Of a stretch of DNA of 64,000 nucleotides, positions 47,228 through 58,808 are shown one piece after another. Position numbers and translations under genes: made by a program. Position 1 is the stretch's first letter; each line of letters starts with the position of its first letter. The notes below the pieces were generated by a model. The model was not told where the DNA came from. It worked only from the letters and a program-made list of their open reading frames with translations, and did not search any database. Where the stretch lies: the NCBI GenBank assembly GCA_027922465.2, contig BQMF02000007.1, forward strand, positions 620,001 through 684,000. The letters run 5' to 3'. The DNA comes from Turritopsis dohrnii. Its lineage: Eukaryota; Cnidaria; Hydrozoa; Anthoathecata; Oceaniidae.

Positions 47228-50200
47228 GAATTAGAATGCATCGACAAAATTGAAGAACAGGACAAAATCTACATCAGATTCTTGGTTGAAGAAGTGAAAG
47301 TGAAAAAAATGATGCCAGTAGCACAAACCGAAAGTAAGAAAAAGAATGACATAGCAAGGTTTCCACAGGCCAAGCCCCCTGCACGACAATCGTTAAAGAA
47401 ACCAACGATCAATATAATGTGTACAAATGCAGACCAGCTAACGCCACAGAAATGGTTGAATTGAGGAAACGGATTCTTGATCACAAACCTGTTATCATTG
47501 CAATATGTGAAGTAAAACCTAAACGGTTCAAGGAAAGAGAGATATTGGATTATAGTATACCGAACTATTCATTACATCCGGTGAATCTTGATGATCGTAC
47601 TGGTAGAGGAATAGCCGTATACACGCACAATTCTTTAGATAAATCAGTAGCCCAAGTTAAATCTGAAATATGTTTCCAAGAAGCATGCTTAATCGAAATA
47701 AAGTTGCAAGGAGGAGACAAAATGCTTTTTGGATGTTGTTACAGAAGTCCCACACCAACAAATTTTTCCGACGAAAACAACAACAACTTAAACAAAATGC
47801 TTCAATGGTTATCAAACAAATCGTACAGTCACAAGTGCTTTGTGGGCGACTTTAATTTTAAAGACATCAACTGGGTGCATTGGACAACGCATCATAATAT
47901 GGAAAGTAAAGAAGCTAAGTTCATAGAAGCTCTTTGTAACTTCTATTTACACCAACATAACTTGAAAATTTCGCGCATGCGAGGCGACGACGAGCCATCG
48001 TTGATAGACTTGATTTTCACTGATGAAGAAATGCAAGTAACCGATGTTATTCATCATGCACCATTAGGTAAAAGTGATCACAACGTTATAACATTTATGT
48101 ACAACTGCTACCTCGATTACTCAAAGCCAAGTACAAGATATGCTTATCATAAAGCTGATTTTAACGCAATGAGGAATATCTTGGAAGAGACAGACTGGAA
48201 AGGAAGCTATTACAGAGCACGAAAGAATAGCTGCCAGGAATTGTGGGAGTTTTTAAAGTCCAAATTAACTGATCTTCGACGACATTTTGTACCAAGATAT
48301 ATAGCTTCAACTAAACCATCGTGGAACAAAGCTGGTGAATTCCCGATTGACAAACGCCTTCAAGAATCTATTTGTGTGAAACACGCAACTCATCGTCGAT
48401 GGATATCGGTTATTGGCAGTAAAATGGCAGTGGAAGCCCGACTGAAATATACGAAAGCAAGAAATAATGTGACAAAACTAATGCGTCAAGCCAAGAGGAA
48501 ATTTGAAGCTGACATTGCACAGAAATCGAAGACAACTCCGAAACTTTTCTGGTCTAATGTTAGGAAAAAAATGAAAACTAAAACCGGTGTTTCGCCTTTG
48601 CTAGAAAATATAAAAGATAAAGACTCTATGAAATTTAACGACGGAGAAAAGGCAACCATTCTACAAAAACAATTTTGCAGCGTTTTCACACACGAACCAG
48701 ATATCAATGTAACGAAACTCGACAGCAGAACGAACGTCATCATTAATAGTCTTCATATTACAGAAGAGATGATTAGTAGCGAAATCAACAAATTGAATAT
48801 TAATAAGTCATGTGGTCCCGACGAAATTTATCCAAGAATGTTGAAAGAATTGGTTAAATACGTATCACAACCGATCGCCATTTTATTTAATAAATCATTT
48901 CAAGAAGGTTTTCTCCCCATGGACTGGAAACGAGCTCTCGTCTCCCCAATTTATAAAAAGGGACCACGAAGCCATGCTGTGAACTACCGACCAATCAGTC
49001 TAACATCCATTGTTTGCAAATTAATGGAGACTTGTATCAAGAATGCGATAATGAAACACCTTAAAATGCAAAAACTACTCTCTACAAAGCAATTTGGTTT
49101 TATTGGGGGACGATCTACAACCACACAGCTCTTAGTTTACCTGACTGAATGTATTGAGAAAATTGCAGATGGAGGAGTAATCGATTCTATCTATTTAGAT
49201 TTCGCTAAAGCCTTCGATAGCGTACCACATCATTGATTGATAGGCAAACTGGAATCCTACGGAATAAAAGGTCATATGCTAAATTGGATCAAGACTTTTT
49301 TAAATGGACGTACGCAGACTGTAATTGTAAACGGTGAACAGTCAGAAATAGCTTCTGTACTGAGTGGAATACCACAAGGAAGTGTTCTGGGACCCATTTT
49401 TTGTTATTTACATCAATGATCTACTTGACGAAATCAATTCAAACGGACTTCTTTTCGCAGACGACACAAAAATATTTTCTCTCATAAAATCTCGAGATGA
49501 CTCATGCACTCTTCAAGATGATATCAGAGTGCTTGAAAATTGGACCAACAAATGGCTTCTCAAATTCAACCCGGACAAATGTCATGTTCTAACTTTAGGG
49601 AAATTTGAAAACATCTGTCATACCCAACGTTATTTGATATACGAAAACAAGCTAAAACATGTCTTTGATGAAAAAGACCTTGGCATTATTATTGACTCAG
49701 AACTTAAATTTGAAGAACATATATCGTTTAAAGTGAGAAAAGCAAATGCAATTATTGGACTGATACGACGAAGCTTCTCATTTCTGAGTTGTAATCTTTT
49801 CAACATCCTCTACACTTCATTCGTTCGTCCTCATCTGGAATACGCACATGTGATATGGTCACCACACCTGCGCAAACATATTGATCTAATTGAAAATGTA
49901 CAGATACGTGCAACAAAGCTTGTGGACGGACTTAACAAACTGGACTATACGGAGCGATTAAAAAAGCTCAATCTACCAACGTTACTACACCGTCGGAAAA
50001 GAGGTGATATGATAGAAATGTACAAACATTTTCATGTATATGATAAAGAAACTTTGCCAACAACATTCCAGCCAAGGAAACGAGAAAGTCGAAAACATGA
50101 TTTCCAGCTGTTACAACGGGCACCAAAGGACGGGAAACATGGGATCCAAACCAACTCATTTTACTTTCGATCCTCAAAAATTTGGAACGGTCTGCCTAAA

Positions 50201-50314
50201 GATATCGTCAACGCTAAAACATTGTATTCATTCAAGAAGGCTTTAGATAGACAGTGGAAAAACGAGCCTACAAAGTTCTATCATCGAACTATGAATGAAA
50301 CAGACACTTCTTAG
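47228..50314 (+). pseudogene. LINE ORF2: APE endonuclease and reverse transcriptase
   Basis: After a frame change near 47460 the endonuclease is long and clean: IIAICEVKPK (catalytic Glu), CYRSPT, FVGDFNFKDINW, SLIDLIFTD and GKSDHNVI. The RT follows: NYRPISLTSIVCKLME, KQFGFIGGRSTTTQL, IYLDFAKAFDSVPH, SGIPQGSVLGP, INDLL, LLFADDTKIF and KDLGIIIDSELKFEEHI, ending SFKKALDRQW. There are two lesions in the RT: a TGA at 49234-49236 where related proteins have Arg/Lys (a CGA-to-TGA change would explain it), and a frameshift in the T-run near 49395. Otherwise about 930 residues are well preserved, which suggests a fairly recent death. Confidence 0.85.
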
Positions 50315-50468
50315 AGCGATTCATAGAGGCTTTTTAGCCTGAGAATCTGTATTTAATGGTTTGTTGTTTTAAGATCAGGTTATCTCTCTGGAACACAAGA
50401 CTAAGTAATGTGAAATTTCGCACTGAAATGGAAGAAATGTGTAAGGTTATGGTACCAAAGTTTCACAA

Positions 50469-52175
50469 CAGTTAGGACCACTCGACCAAAACTTGCGATA
50501 AAAAGCGTTTCATACTACTTTATGACAGCCACACGACGAAGTGCATTCACAACGTTTTCTTCTGATTTGAGAATACAAGATTGAGAAATGTATTGTAAAA
50601 TCATGAAAGAAGTAATTATCAATCTGGTTTAATTTGTAACTTAGGACTCTTTACTTTGTACATTCACGTTGATATAAATAAATTGTCCAGAACAAATTAC
50701 TTGTGTTTTTTCTATGAAACCCGACGACAATAATGTGAATTGAATTCGTCGAGATACAAACGAAGTTCGTCGTAAAGTTCATCGTCGTACTAAAGGCACA
50801 AAGGATCGGGAGCACAAAAATTCTCACCACTTTCGCGACAATTTGTGTACGCAACATTTTGCTTTTTTAGGATTCACGACTTTATAATGCTGGCGACATA
50901 TTTTCACAAAAAAAATTTCAAGAATGCAGCCATTTGTTTTTTGTTTTTTCGTTTCCGGAAAAGTTGAACCTGAAGGGTGCCTCGTGACTTTTTGTGCTAT
51001 TTTCGTGTTCAGATTGAATAACTTCGTTTCCAGATCCCCAACATAAGTAGGCAGTGGCGTAACTCAGGGGTTGCTTTGGGTGCGATCTTTTTTCAAGCAA
51101 TATTCTTTTTACTAAATTTCTAAAAGAGTCATTCCAAAAAAGTGCGACATTCCAGTTTCACTCACAAGCTTATACACTTAAAACAAAATACTTTTTGTCC
51201 CAAAAAAACACGTTATCGGTAGACACTTTGCTGGTAAACAGTTTTAGGTAACTTTAACGATTTTTTGAACGTTGAAAAATGTAAAAAGTAGTTCTGACCT
51301 ATTCGTAGTTGCTCAGGGTAGCGTTTTTTCGATGTTACAAAGCCAATAAGCGCGGGTATTTAACAACTGGCAGAGGTTTATTTAAAGTGGCTCTGACTAA
51401 AAACTTAAGTGTATAAGGTTATATGTATACATTCAAGAAACGAAATTGCCCGAAACCATCAGCAAATATTTTTTATTTTTTATTTATTTATTTATTTATT
51501 TCATTATATACAGGTTGTTTAAACTTTAAACGTTTCTGCTTTCGCTCTTTGCGGCTTTGATTGACTCATAATTATTCAAATTAGATATCTGCACAATATA
51601 CCACCAAACACTACTAGAACACGTTTACGTTAAAAGGAGGACACTGAGCGTGTTATTACGAAATATATGTTCCGGTGAAGCATGTAATAACCATTCGTTC
51701 GTTTGAATTATTCATTCCGAATGCTTCCCGAAAATTTATTGTTGCAATGTTTGGTATTGTTATGTTAATGATTTTAATAATCGTTTTGTCGATACGCCAC
51801 ACAATAGCGCAATTTAATTTTACGACCATTATTGAAACTGATGCTAATGTATCGCTAGAACAGTGGTACTCCTCCGAAGATGTAGAAATTGTTCGTTTTC
51901 TTCTTTCTTCATTTTCTGAAGAACTAAGCCGAAAGGGAAATTTTGAGACGGTAAAAAGTTTTGTTTTTGCATAAAGTTTCACCACCCCAAAAATAAACAA
52001 AATTTACCGTGTCGAATTTTCCCTAGAGCTATGTTTCTATGCGGTTGCTATGCTAGATCGTCATCATTCAATCGGATGTATTCAAATAGGAGAGTAAAAT
52101 AAAATTATCGAGGCAATTCTTTATAATAAATCACGATTATTTTAGCGACGAATTCTGGTCGAGTGGTCCTAACTG
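50469..52175. mobile_element. 1.7-kb TIR element with CACAA target duplication
   Basis: Perfect 20-bp terminal inverted repeats CAGTTAGGACCACTCGACCA (50469-50488 and complement 52156-52175), with weaker symmetry inward. CACAA directly flanks both ends (50464-50468, 52176-52180). No transposase is recognisable. The longest internal frame (51675-51974) lacks an ATG at its start and has one hydrophobic stretch. Five-base duplications occur in Transib, but the TIR does not match that superfamily's usual start as I know it, so the class is open. Confidence 0.75.
51481..51502. repeat. (TTTA)n repeat
   Basis: About six TTTA units. It could be the tail of a minus-strand retroposon inside the TIR element. 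Confidence 0.6.
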
Positions 52176-52180
52176 CACAA

Positions 52181-52975
52181 GTAATGGTTGAGTATTCTGA
52201 AGTGATTTTGGAAATAATAGTGACAAAATTGGTCTTCGAACGTCGCATTTAATGATGGAGCAGGTGGTGTGGTATCATTTTACGCGCATTTTTATATTAT
52301 GCAAAACCACACAGCAGCGTAAAGTCAACTCTTTAAGTTCAAAATCATATTGCCTTTGTGTTTTGCGAAAACGAAAAAAAAAAACATTTAAAACAACAAT
52401 TCTTTGTAAAAAAGCTTTGCGGAATACATCTACTAGCGGTTAAATCCTGATATTGCGGATGAAAATGCTATCCTTTAAAAGAACATCGCGAAGGTTTCCG
52501 CATATGTCTTTTAAGCAACTATCGCACGTGTACGGGGATTGCGTGACCTTCGACAATTTTTTCCTCCTTTTCTAGTACGTCTTGTACTTGGATGATTTTT
52601 AGATATCGCTGAAGATCTTTATTTAATATGACACAATAAAAACTTACAAGTTTCATTAAAAGCGTTCAAGAGGTAAATAGTTTGTTCAATTTGTTTATCG
52701 TTATAAATAATAGGGTTTAGGAACTCATTCATTTCCCAATTTTTTGAATAACAAATATTTTGTATTCATTATTAGCATGATGGTGTCCACGACCAAAAAC
52801 AAACGATTTAATCAAAACTCAATTAAAGATATACTAGAAAGTTTTGTTATGACCATTTAATCCAATTAAGTGAGTTTCATCGATAATTTTGAATCACGAA
52901 TCTGTACAACCCAGATGTGTACAATCATTTTAAAAAGATGTTTATTCCGTTTGTTTGCTGCAATGGAGAGCAGAA
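52181..52975. other. Spacer between two DNA transposons
   Basis: Nothing recognised; the left end may be the remaining 3' part of the CR1-like LINE. Confidence 0.3.
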
Positions 52976-52983
52976 CTGGAATT

Positions 52984-54097
52984 GGTACTTTTCTGTTATT
53001 CCCCCGCCATTTTTTTTTTATTAAAAATAAACATCTTTCCGAATTCTTTAAAACCAAAAGTACTATAAAACGATTTGATAGGTCTAGACGGATCAGTGGA
53101 GACACTACTTTCTGATGTTAACATTTTGTTTTTAAACTATTATTATTAAAATTATAAAAGAACTTTTCGAAAAGTTCATTTTCTTGAACGTGGTTAAATG
53201 TGACGATGAATCTTCTAGAGCTTTCAAACATTGTTCATGATAAAGCATCAAGTGTGCACTTTTTGCAACAACGTGTGGCATCCTGCATAACCCCCGCATT
53301 TGTGGCAATGGACACCCCATGGTTCTACAGCTGCGAGAGGGGATCGATGAAGATGTCATTCACGAGAATGCCGTACGGAGGTGCCATTACTTGGAATCAG
53401 CCATTGTGCAGCGGTAGACTATAATAACTATCTACGGGAAGTTTGTGCAAATCATATCCTGCAAAACCCGATTCGCATTGGAGGACCGAACACCATCGTT
53501 GAGGTTGATGAAAGCCTCTTCACCCAGCGTAAGAATCATCAAGGTCGAGTGTTGCCTCAGCAGTGGGTGTTCGGAGGTTGGTGCCGTGCGACGCGTGAAA
53601 GTTTCATGTTTGCAGTGCCGGATCGCAGTGCTGCAACATTACTACCAATTATACAAGGCTCCATTCTACCAGGAACCACGATCATGTCGGACCTCTGGAG
53701 AGCGTATGGCGGACTCGCAGCATTGGGTTACACACATTTAACAGTGAATCACTCCATCAATTTCACAGACCCCCAAACAGGAGCACATACACAGAATGTT
53801 GAGAGGTCGTGGAAATCTGCAAAGGAACGCAATAAGAGGCATAATGGAACACATCGGCAAATGCTCGACTCGTACCTTTGCGAGTGGATGTGGCGACAGC
53901 GCCACCGAAACTTGAACCTGTTCGACAAGATTTTGGAGACATTGTGGTGTACTGGCCACCAAACTGAGCAGTTTACTCAATGTTAATTAGTTTGAGTTGA
54001 TGTAGAAGACGTATTTATAGTAGTATTTCACTTGTTTTCACTTTCTGTTTGAATTTACAGAGAAAAAATTTTGGCGGGGGAATAACAGAAAAGTACC
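52984..54097 (+). mobile_element. Merlin-family DNA transposon
   Basis: Inverted termini GGTACTTTTCTGTTATTCCC (continuing CCGCCA) at 52984 and their complement ending at 54097. A perfect 8-bp target duplication CTGGAATT flanks the element (52976-52983 and 54098-54105). Merlin elements are known for 8-9 bp duplications and an IS1016/ISXO2-like transposase, which is what lies inside. The intact ends suggest fairly recent movement. Confidence 0.9.
53200..53986 (+). pseudogene. Merlin transposase, N-terminally damaged
   Basis: The catalytic domain (about 53417-53986) is open: VDYNNYLREVCANH, IVEVDESLFTQRK (first Asp), PQQWVFGGWCR, TTIMSDLWRAYGGL (second Asp), VNHSINFTDP and THTQNVERSWKSAK-like (the Glu), so the DDE triad is complete. 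Upstream a zinc-finger remnant with CGNGHPMVL is readable in a different frame and stops before the catalytic part. The expected helix-turn-helix segment between them appears deleted. This copy probably cannot make a full transposase, though the ends could respond to one supplied elsewhere. Confidence 0.85.
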
Positions 54098-54105
54098 CTG
54101 GAATT

Positions 54106-54660
54106 ATCATCACATTTAGCCGTTCAAAATTTTCTGTCGAACATAAGAAGAGCAGTTATCTATCTAGGAAATATTGATAAGTTCAATTCCAGAAGGTTAA
54201 CTCCAAACTCAATTCCAGAAAGTTATCTCCTATAGCGATCATCAATAAGTTCAAGTCATTGATTTTTCATAACAATTTTTCCAGAATGCTGGATAATACA
54301 TTCTCTATGCCTCCTGATGAACTTTCACGTTTATGTTGCAAACGCTATATTTTGAGGAGATCTCATCATGTTTAGTTAATTCTTCTCTGATCTCTTTTTC
54401 ATTTAGTGAATAAATTTTTAAAAACATTAACATGATTGAATGTGAAGTTTGTGAAAAATGGTATCTCTGGTAAGGTTTTACAAAAGGAAACATAATAATC
54501 AGAAATGTATTCTATGTTTTTCTGTGATATCTTCGTCTTTCTAGGAAAGATGTGTGGGAATAAAATAATGCCCTCCAACCGTGTGGAACTGTGAAAGCTG
54601 CTCGCCGCCATGTTCAGCCTGCGTTGTTCAGCCCCCCCGAAGGGTTCACGAAGAATCAAT
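54106..54660. other. Spacer, nothing recognised
   Basis: No gene or element seen. Confidence 0.3.
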
Positions 54661-54662
54661 TT

Positions 54663-54905
54663 AAGGAACTGACAACGGAAAGTCTACCCATGTTGTAAAG
54701 CTCGAAAAACTGATCAAAAAATGTATGGGATCGTTTTGCTACGACCAACCATTACAGAGATATCGTCAAGATTTTGATGACGTCACAGACCCGTCCCCCG
54801 CTTGTATCGCGGGGATCCCAAACGACGTCAGCGATCCCTCTATTTGGTTACCGAGATAATTTTCTCTAAATGTCGCGTTCGATTTGGATCTCAATACAAT
54901 GGCTT
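54663..54905 (-). repeat. Helitron-family fragment
   Basis: The internal part of the 4.3-5.7 kb unit, same orientation: CATGTTGTAAAGCTCGAAAA, CTGATCAAAAAATGTATGGG, CTACGACCAACC, AGAGATATCGTC, TGATGACGTCAC and GTCGCGTTCGATT. Both true ends are missing. Confidence 0.7.
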
Positions 54906-57007
54906 CACACGTCGTACACAGCTCACATCTACCACTTTGCGTGACTGAAAAGCAGAGAATCGGTTATTGATCGGGTGTTGTTTTGCTGTTTATCCTCTGA
55001 TTAACGCCATTACCTTTCAACGCCTCCCTCTAACAAGCGTCACTTAGATTTCAAAAAATTGAATAAATGCCCTGGCAGTTGTAAGAGGATTTACGGTAGC
55101 TTGTGGAAACCAAAGTGATGTGAAGAGAAATTTATATATAAGTTTGTATAAACAACTTTTTATAAACATCAAGCAAGTTTAGTTGTTCATTGGACCTACC
55201 TTGCGCATAACTATTTACGTCATTAAAAGAAAAAATGGTTATTTCATTCATCCGCAATATCAGGATTTAACCGCTAGTATACAACTTCAGTATCGCCATT
55301 TTTTGTATCAGACTCGCCGAGACCGACAAAAACGTAAACAAAGTCTAAGAAAGCAAGAGAAGAAACCGTCTTCACGTGGTGTTTCCTGTCCTGATTTGAT
55401 ATTTTGAGCAAGTACACGCTCTGTTTAATAAGAACCAGTAAAATCTGACCTGAGGCTGGCTGTTCTTATTTTTTGAACCTTTTTCAGCCTGAATTGTCCA
55501 GAGGAACAGAGCGGCTATAATATAGCTAACGAAATTCTGCTCCGCGGTCCTTGTGACTTTGAGAATACATACAGTTTCATATTTTAGCCTTATTTTATTT
55601 TGTTCTTATTTCTAGAACTTCCAGTAAATTAAAAAGTTGTTAAGCAGGCCGTACGTCGCGCCATCAATCATAAATACATTTCCACACATTCATTGTACTA
55701 GGTGAGAAAAAAAAAACAATAACAAGTGAAAATAAAAAACTTCTAAACTATTTGTGAAGTCTGAGGAGTGTTTTAATATACTTTTGATTAGGTATGAGAA
55801 GGTTGCGATGGAAATAGGAACAAACTGATAGCAGAGGTCGTAAACACTTCTTGACTCTATGACATACCGTTGAGTTGGGGCGAGATTCAACAGCACCGTT
55901 ATCCAGACCACAACATTCAACAAAATAATTAGAAATTTCAAAACAACAACATCGCATATCTGAACCAAGATGTAATCTTTACTACACTCCACAGTAAAAC
56001 TTTTTTTACATTTTAACAAATGCTGAATGTAAATTGCCTTTGAACTCTTCATATCCCAACACGAGTTACAAGACTTCGTAAAGCCGCACGTTTATTTTTA
56101 GAATACCAATTAGGAGTTCTCAAAGACGGTTTCATGAAGTGATGTCCACCCTTCACCCAGCCACCTTATCGCTCTTTCAAGCATGTTTATAAACGTTACT
56201 AATGCGCAGGTCGTATTTTGGGGTGCGTGGGCGGAAGCTATGTAGTGAAACAAACTGAAGGAGATGATTGATCACTGTGCAAAGTTTATTTCTCAAAGAC
56301 GATTTTCACTAAGTAATATCATCCCCTAAAACACCTTTCCGTCCAACCCAGCGCACCTACAAAGCTTACTGACGGGTCTTACCGTGCGTGTGTTGTCCTG
56401 AGCTGAGATGTAAGAACACAATGATGGAGAGAATTGATGACTGCAATACTGTGTAAAGGGTTTTGTGCAAAGACTTAAAAGTGCACATCGTATACACTCC
56501 GTCAATTCCCATTGCTACTCAGTTGAAAAGATTCACCATTGGACACAATGAATTTGAGAGATGGAAAATCTTCTTTTAATGATGCCATGATGAAAAAACT
56601 TGAAACATTGCACAATGCCGTCATCAAATCATGCAAAAAGCTTCATGCAGCACGTCCAAGGAAGAATGACATAATACCTGGAAGAGCCCTGCAACCCGAC
56701 GATTTGAAAGATAAAACTGAAGGGGAATGGGTTTGCAAAATTTCATCTTGAGTGCACAACCATTTAATATGCACACAAAAAATTATTGGACAATAAATCT
56801 GGAGAAAAAGCAATTTTATTGTTGCAAAGGAAAAAATAAAATAACAAAATAAAATGATGTTGCATCATATATTTCTTTTTGATTCCAATGTTAATACTGA
56901 ATTAATACTTATCTTTTTGGTATAACGAGATTAGCTTAAATGGATTGTGACATTTTAATAGCCAGAGTCTCTTTAAATGGTAATCATTCATGAATGTTTT
57001 GATTGTT
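54906..57007. other. Gene-poor stretch with doubtful frames
   Basis: Frames at 55183-55407 (+), 55690-56052 (-) and 56539-56751 (+) have no recognised domains or paired splice sites. The last has a coding-like composition (MDTMNLRDGKSSFNDAMMKK...) and could be an orphan exon or element remnant. MITE-like debris occurs near 55010-55100 (GGATTTACGGTA). Confidence 0.35.
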
Positions 57008-57011
57008 TTAA

Positions 57012-57837
57012 AGGGGAACTAAACTAAAAAAATTACAAGTTCATTTTTTTGCCCTATTTGAAACAGCTTTAAAAATGATGAAAGTCAGTTTTTGAATTTT
57101 CAAAAAATCTTTTTTCGTTCCCGAGATATTGTCATTTGAAGTTTTTCCTCAAAACTTGATCTCCATGGCAACGTGACATCACAATGTTCAAGAAGAAATT
57201 GCTGACATACAAATATGTAAATAACTCAAGAAATATAAGTGATGCACTGCTTAAATTTTGTATGTATAGTGACAAACCCGTACAGGTATCAAGTCACTAA
57301 AAATAATTGTTGCCATAGTTACCCTGGCTTGTTTCCAGGCCTTTTCTGTTTTTTGCTGACAAAGCTACAAATGGAGATCTACTCAGGTAAGGGAAACGAA
57401 AATTTAGAAAATGGGACAGTTTTCACTGGGCATAAGTTAAAGTGAAATTCATCATAGTAATAGTTTTGGATGATGTTATTATAGCTTTGTCAGCAAAAAT
57501 TGACAGAGAGCTGGAACTGAGTCGGGGTAACAGTGACAATAAATTTCTTTGCTGTTTTCACAACTGCAGTTATTTACCACTCTACATGCAATGTTCTAAC
57601 AATAAATCATTAAAACATTCTGAGTTATTCACATATTTATATGTCAGCAATATCTTCTTGAACGTTGTGATGTCACGTTGCCATGGAGATCATGTTTCGG
57701 GAAAAAACTTTAAACGGCAATATCTCAAGAACGAAAAAAGATTTTTTGAAAATTCAAAAACTGACTTTCATCATTTTTAAAGCTGTTTCAAATAGGGCAA
57801 AAAAATGAACTTGTAATTTTTTTAGTTTAGTTCCCCT
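57012..57837. mobile_element. TTAA MITE with ~190-bp inverted repeats
   Basis: TTAA at 57008-57011 and 57838-57841 flanks ends that read AGGGGAACTAAACTAAAAAA inward from both sides. The inverted arms extend about 190 bases (to CTCCATGGCAACGTGACATC), with roughly the first 110 bases identical. TTAA targets suggest mobilisation by a piggyBac- or Kolobok-type transposase. No transposase is inside. Confidence 0.8.
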
Positions 57838-57841
57838 TTAA

Positions 57842-58199
57842 ATCTTGACAGATGTGCGATGTGGTTTTTTAATTAAATTAAGGACGTTTCTGTTCCATTA
57901 ACTCGTCACCACCTGACTGGCTATTTTTAAATAAAAGATTATTTTTTGGAAACTGCAACCTTGCCCCATACTTTTGTAACTTAAAAGAACGTTAAAAAGA
58001 AAGAGAAAACTACATAATACTATTAAATAATACATAATAAAATCGCGTGCACGAAGCTCTTTCTTCATTTCTCAGCAGATTTCGCTGAGTAGACTTGTTT
58101 TCTACTACCAAACGAAGAAAGCTTGTGAGCACTGATTTTTATTTCAAATCCACTACCATGTTTCAAAGCGATTGGAGACTTCGCTAGAAATGGTAGCAA
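57842..58199. other. Spacer
   Basis: Nothing recognised. Confidence 0.3.
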
Positions 58200-58355
58200 A
58201 GTTTTGTTCTGTTATTGTAAAATTTAATTATAGCACTAGCTGGTTTGTGGTCCACAGCTAGGATGAGTTCTGGTGCTCTCATGATGAACATGCGCCATCG
58301 TTGTAGTCTGTGGGCCACACCTAAAGCTTCTCCTTTGATAGAGGCATAGTGGTTC
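58200..58355 (-). pseudogene. Gypsy relic, RNase H part (left of Copia)
   Basis: On the minus strand this reads HYASIKGEALGVAHRLQRW, RMFIMRAPELILAVDHKP: the RNase H/connection region of the Gypsy whose upstream part lies at 63468-64000. The two halves were one sequence before the Copia insertion; the duplicated GGTTC is at 58351-58355. Confidence 0.8.
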
Positions 58356-58465
58356 TGATAAAGTACGCTCTCATTGATTTTTAACTGTATATTTTGGGGA
58401 CCAAGTCCACACTCTTACATAGATCTAAAATAGAAAGATACAAAGCTATAACATGATGATTAACA
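58356..58465 (-). repeat. Copia 3' LTR (110 bp)
   Basis: Identical in all 110 bases to 63358-63467. On the minus strand it starts TGTTAATC and ends TTTATCA (TG...CA). GGTTC flanks the element on both sides. Confidence 0.95.
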
Positions 58466-58808
58466 TTCATTATAGTTTCTTTCTTATGTGGAAATATAAA
58501 AAAATAACAAAAGATATATTAAAGTTCGGAAGAATCGTCACATCGATTTGTGACTAAAATAAATGGAGTGAATGAACACTCAACAAAAGTTCTGTATGGT
58601 CAGATGCACTGACGAAAGTCTCTTTAATTGAGATAACGAGAGGAAATGACATAAACAAAATGTCAACGAAATTGATTCAAGTTTCTCATTTTAAATTGTC
58701 TCTTTTGTTGCTCATCGAAAACTGAGCCGCTTTGCTCATGTCACATGGTTGAATCGACAAGCTGCTTGTAGCACAGCTAAAATGTTCATGTGTATTTACA
58801 GGACTCAT

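Larger units (their letters stand above)
45520..50468 (+). mobile_element. Near full-length CR1-like LINE
   Basis: A leader from about 45520, ORF1 (from 45655), a linker with a PARP-type finger, ORF2 with endonuclease and RT (to 50314) and a 3' region up to the TIR element at 50469. It is unusually complete for this window but carries several frameshifts and one nonsense codon. The 3' end is uncertain because a DNA transposon is inserted in or beside it. Confidence 0.8.

Noticed and set aside
51675..51974. 99-codon frame with a membrane segment inside the TIR element
   Set aside because: It begins at GTG, with the first ATG deep in the hydrophobic stretch, and has no partner exon and no recognised family.
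55690..56052. Minus-strand hydrophobic 120-codon frame
   Set aside because: No domain or convincing splice sites, and an overlapping frame on the same strand is equally open. It is probably chance in AT-rich DNA.
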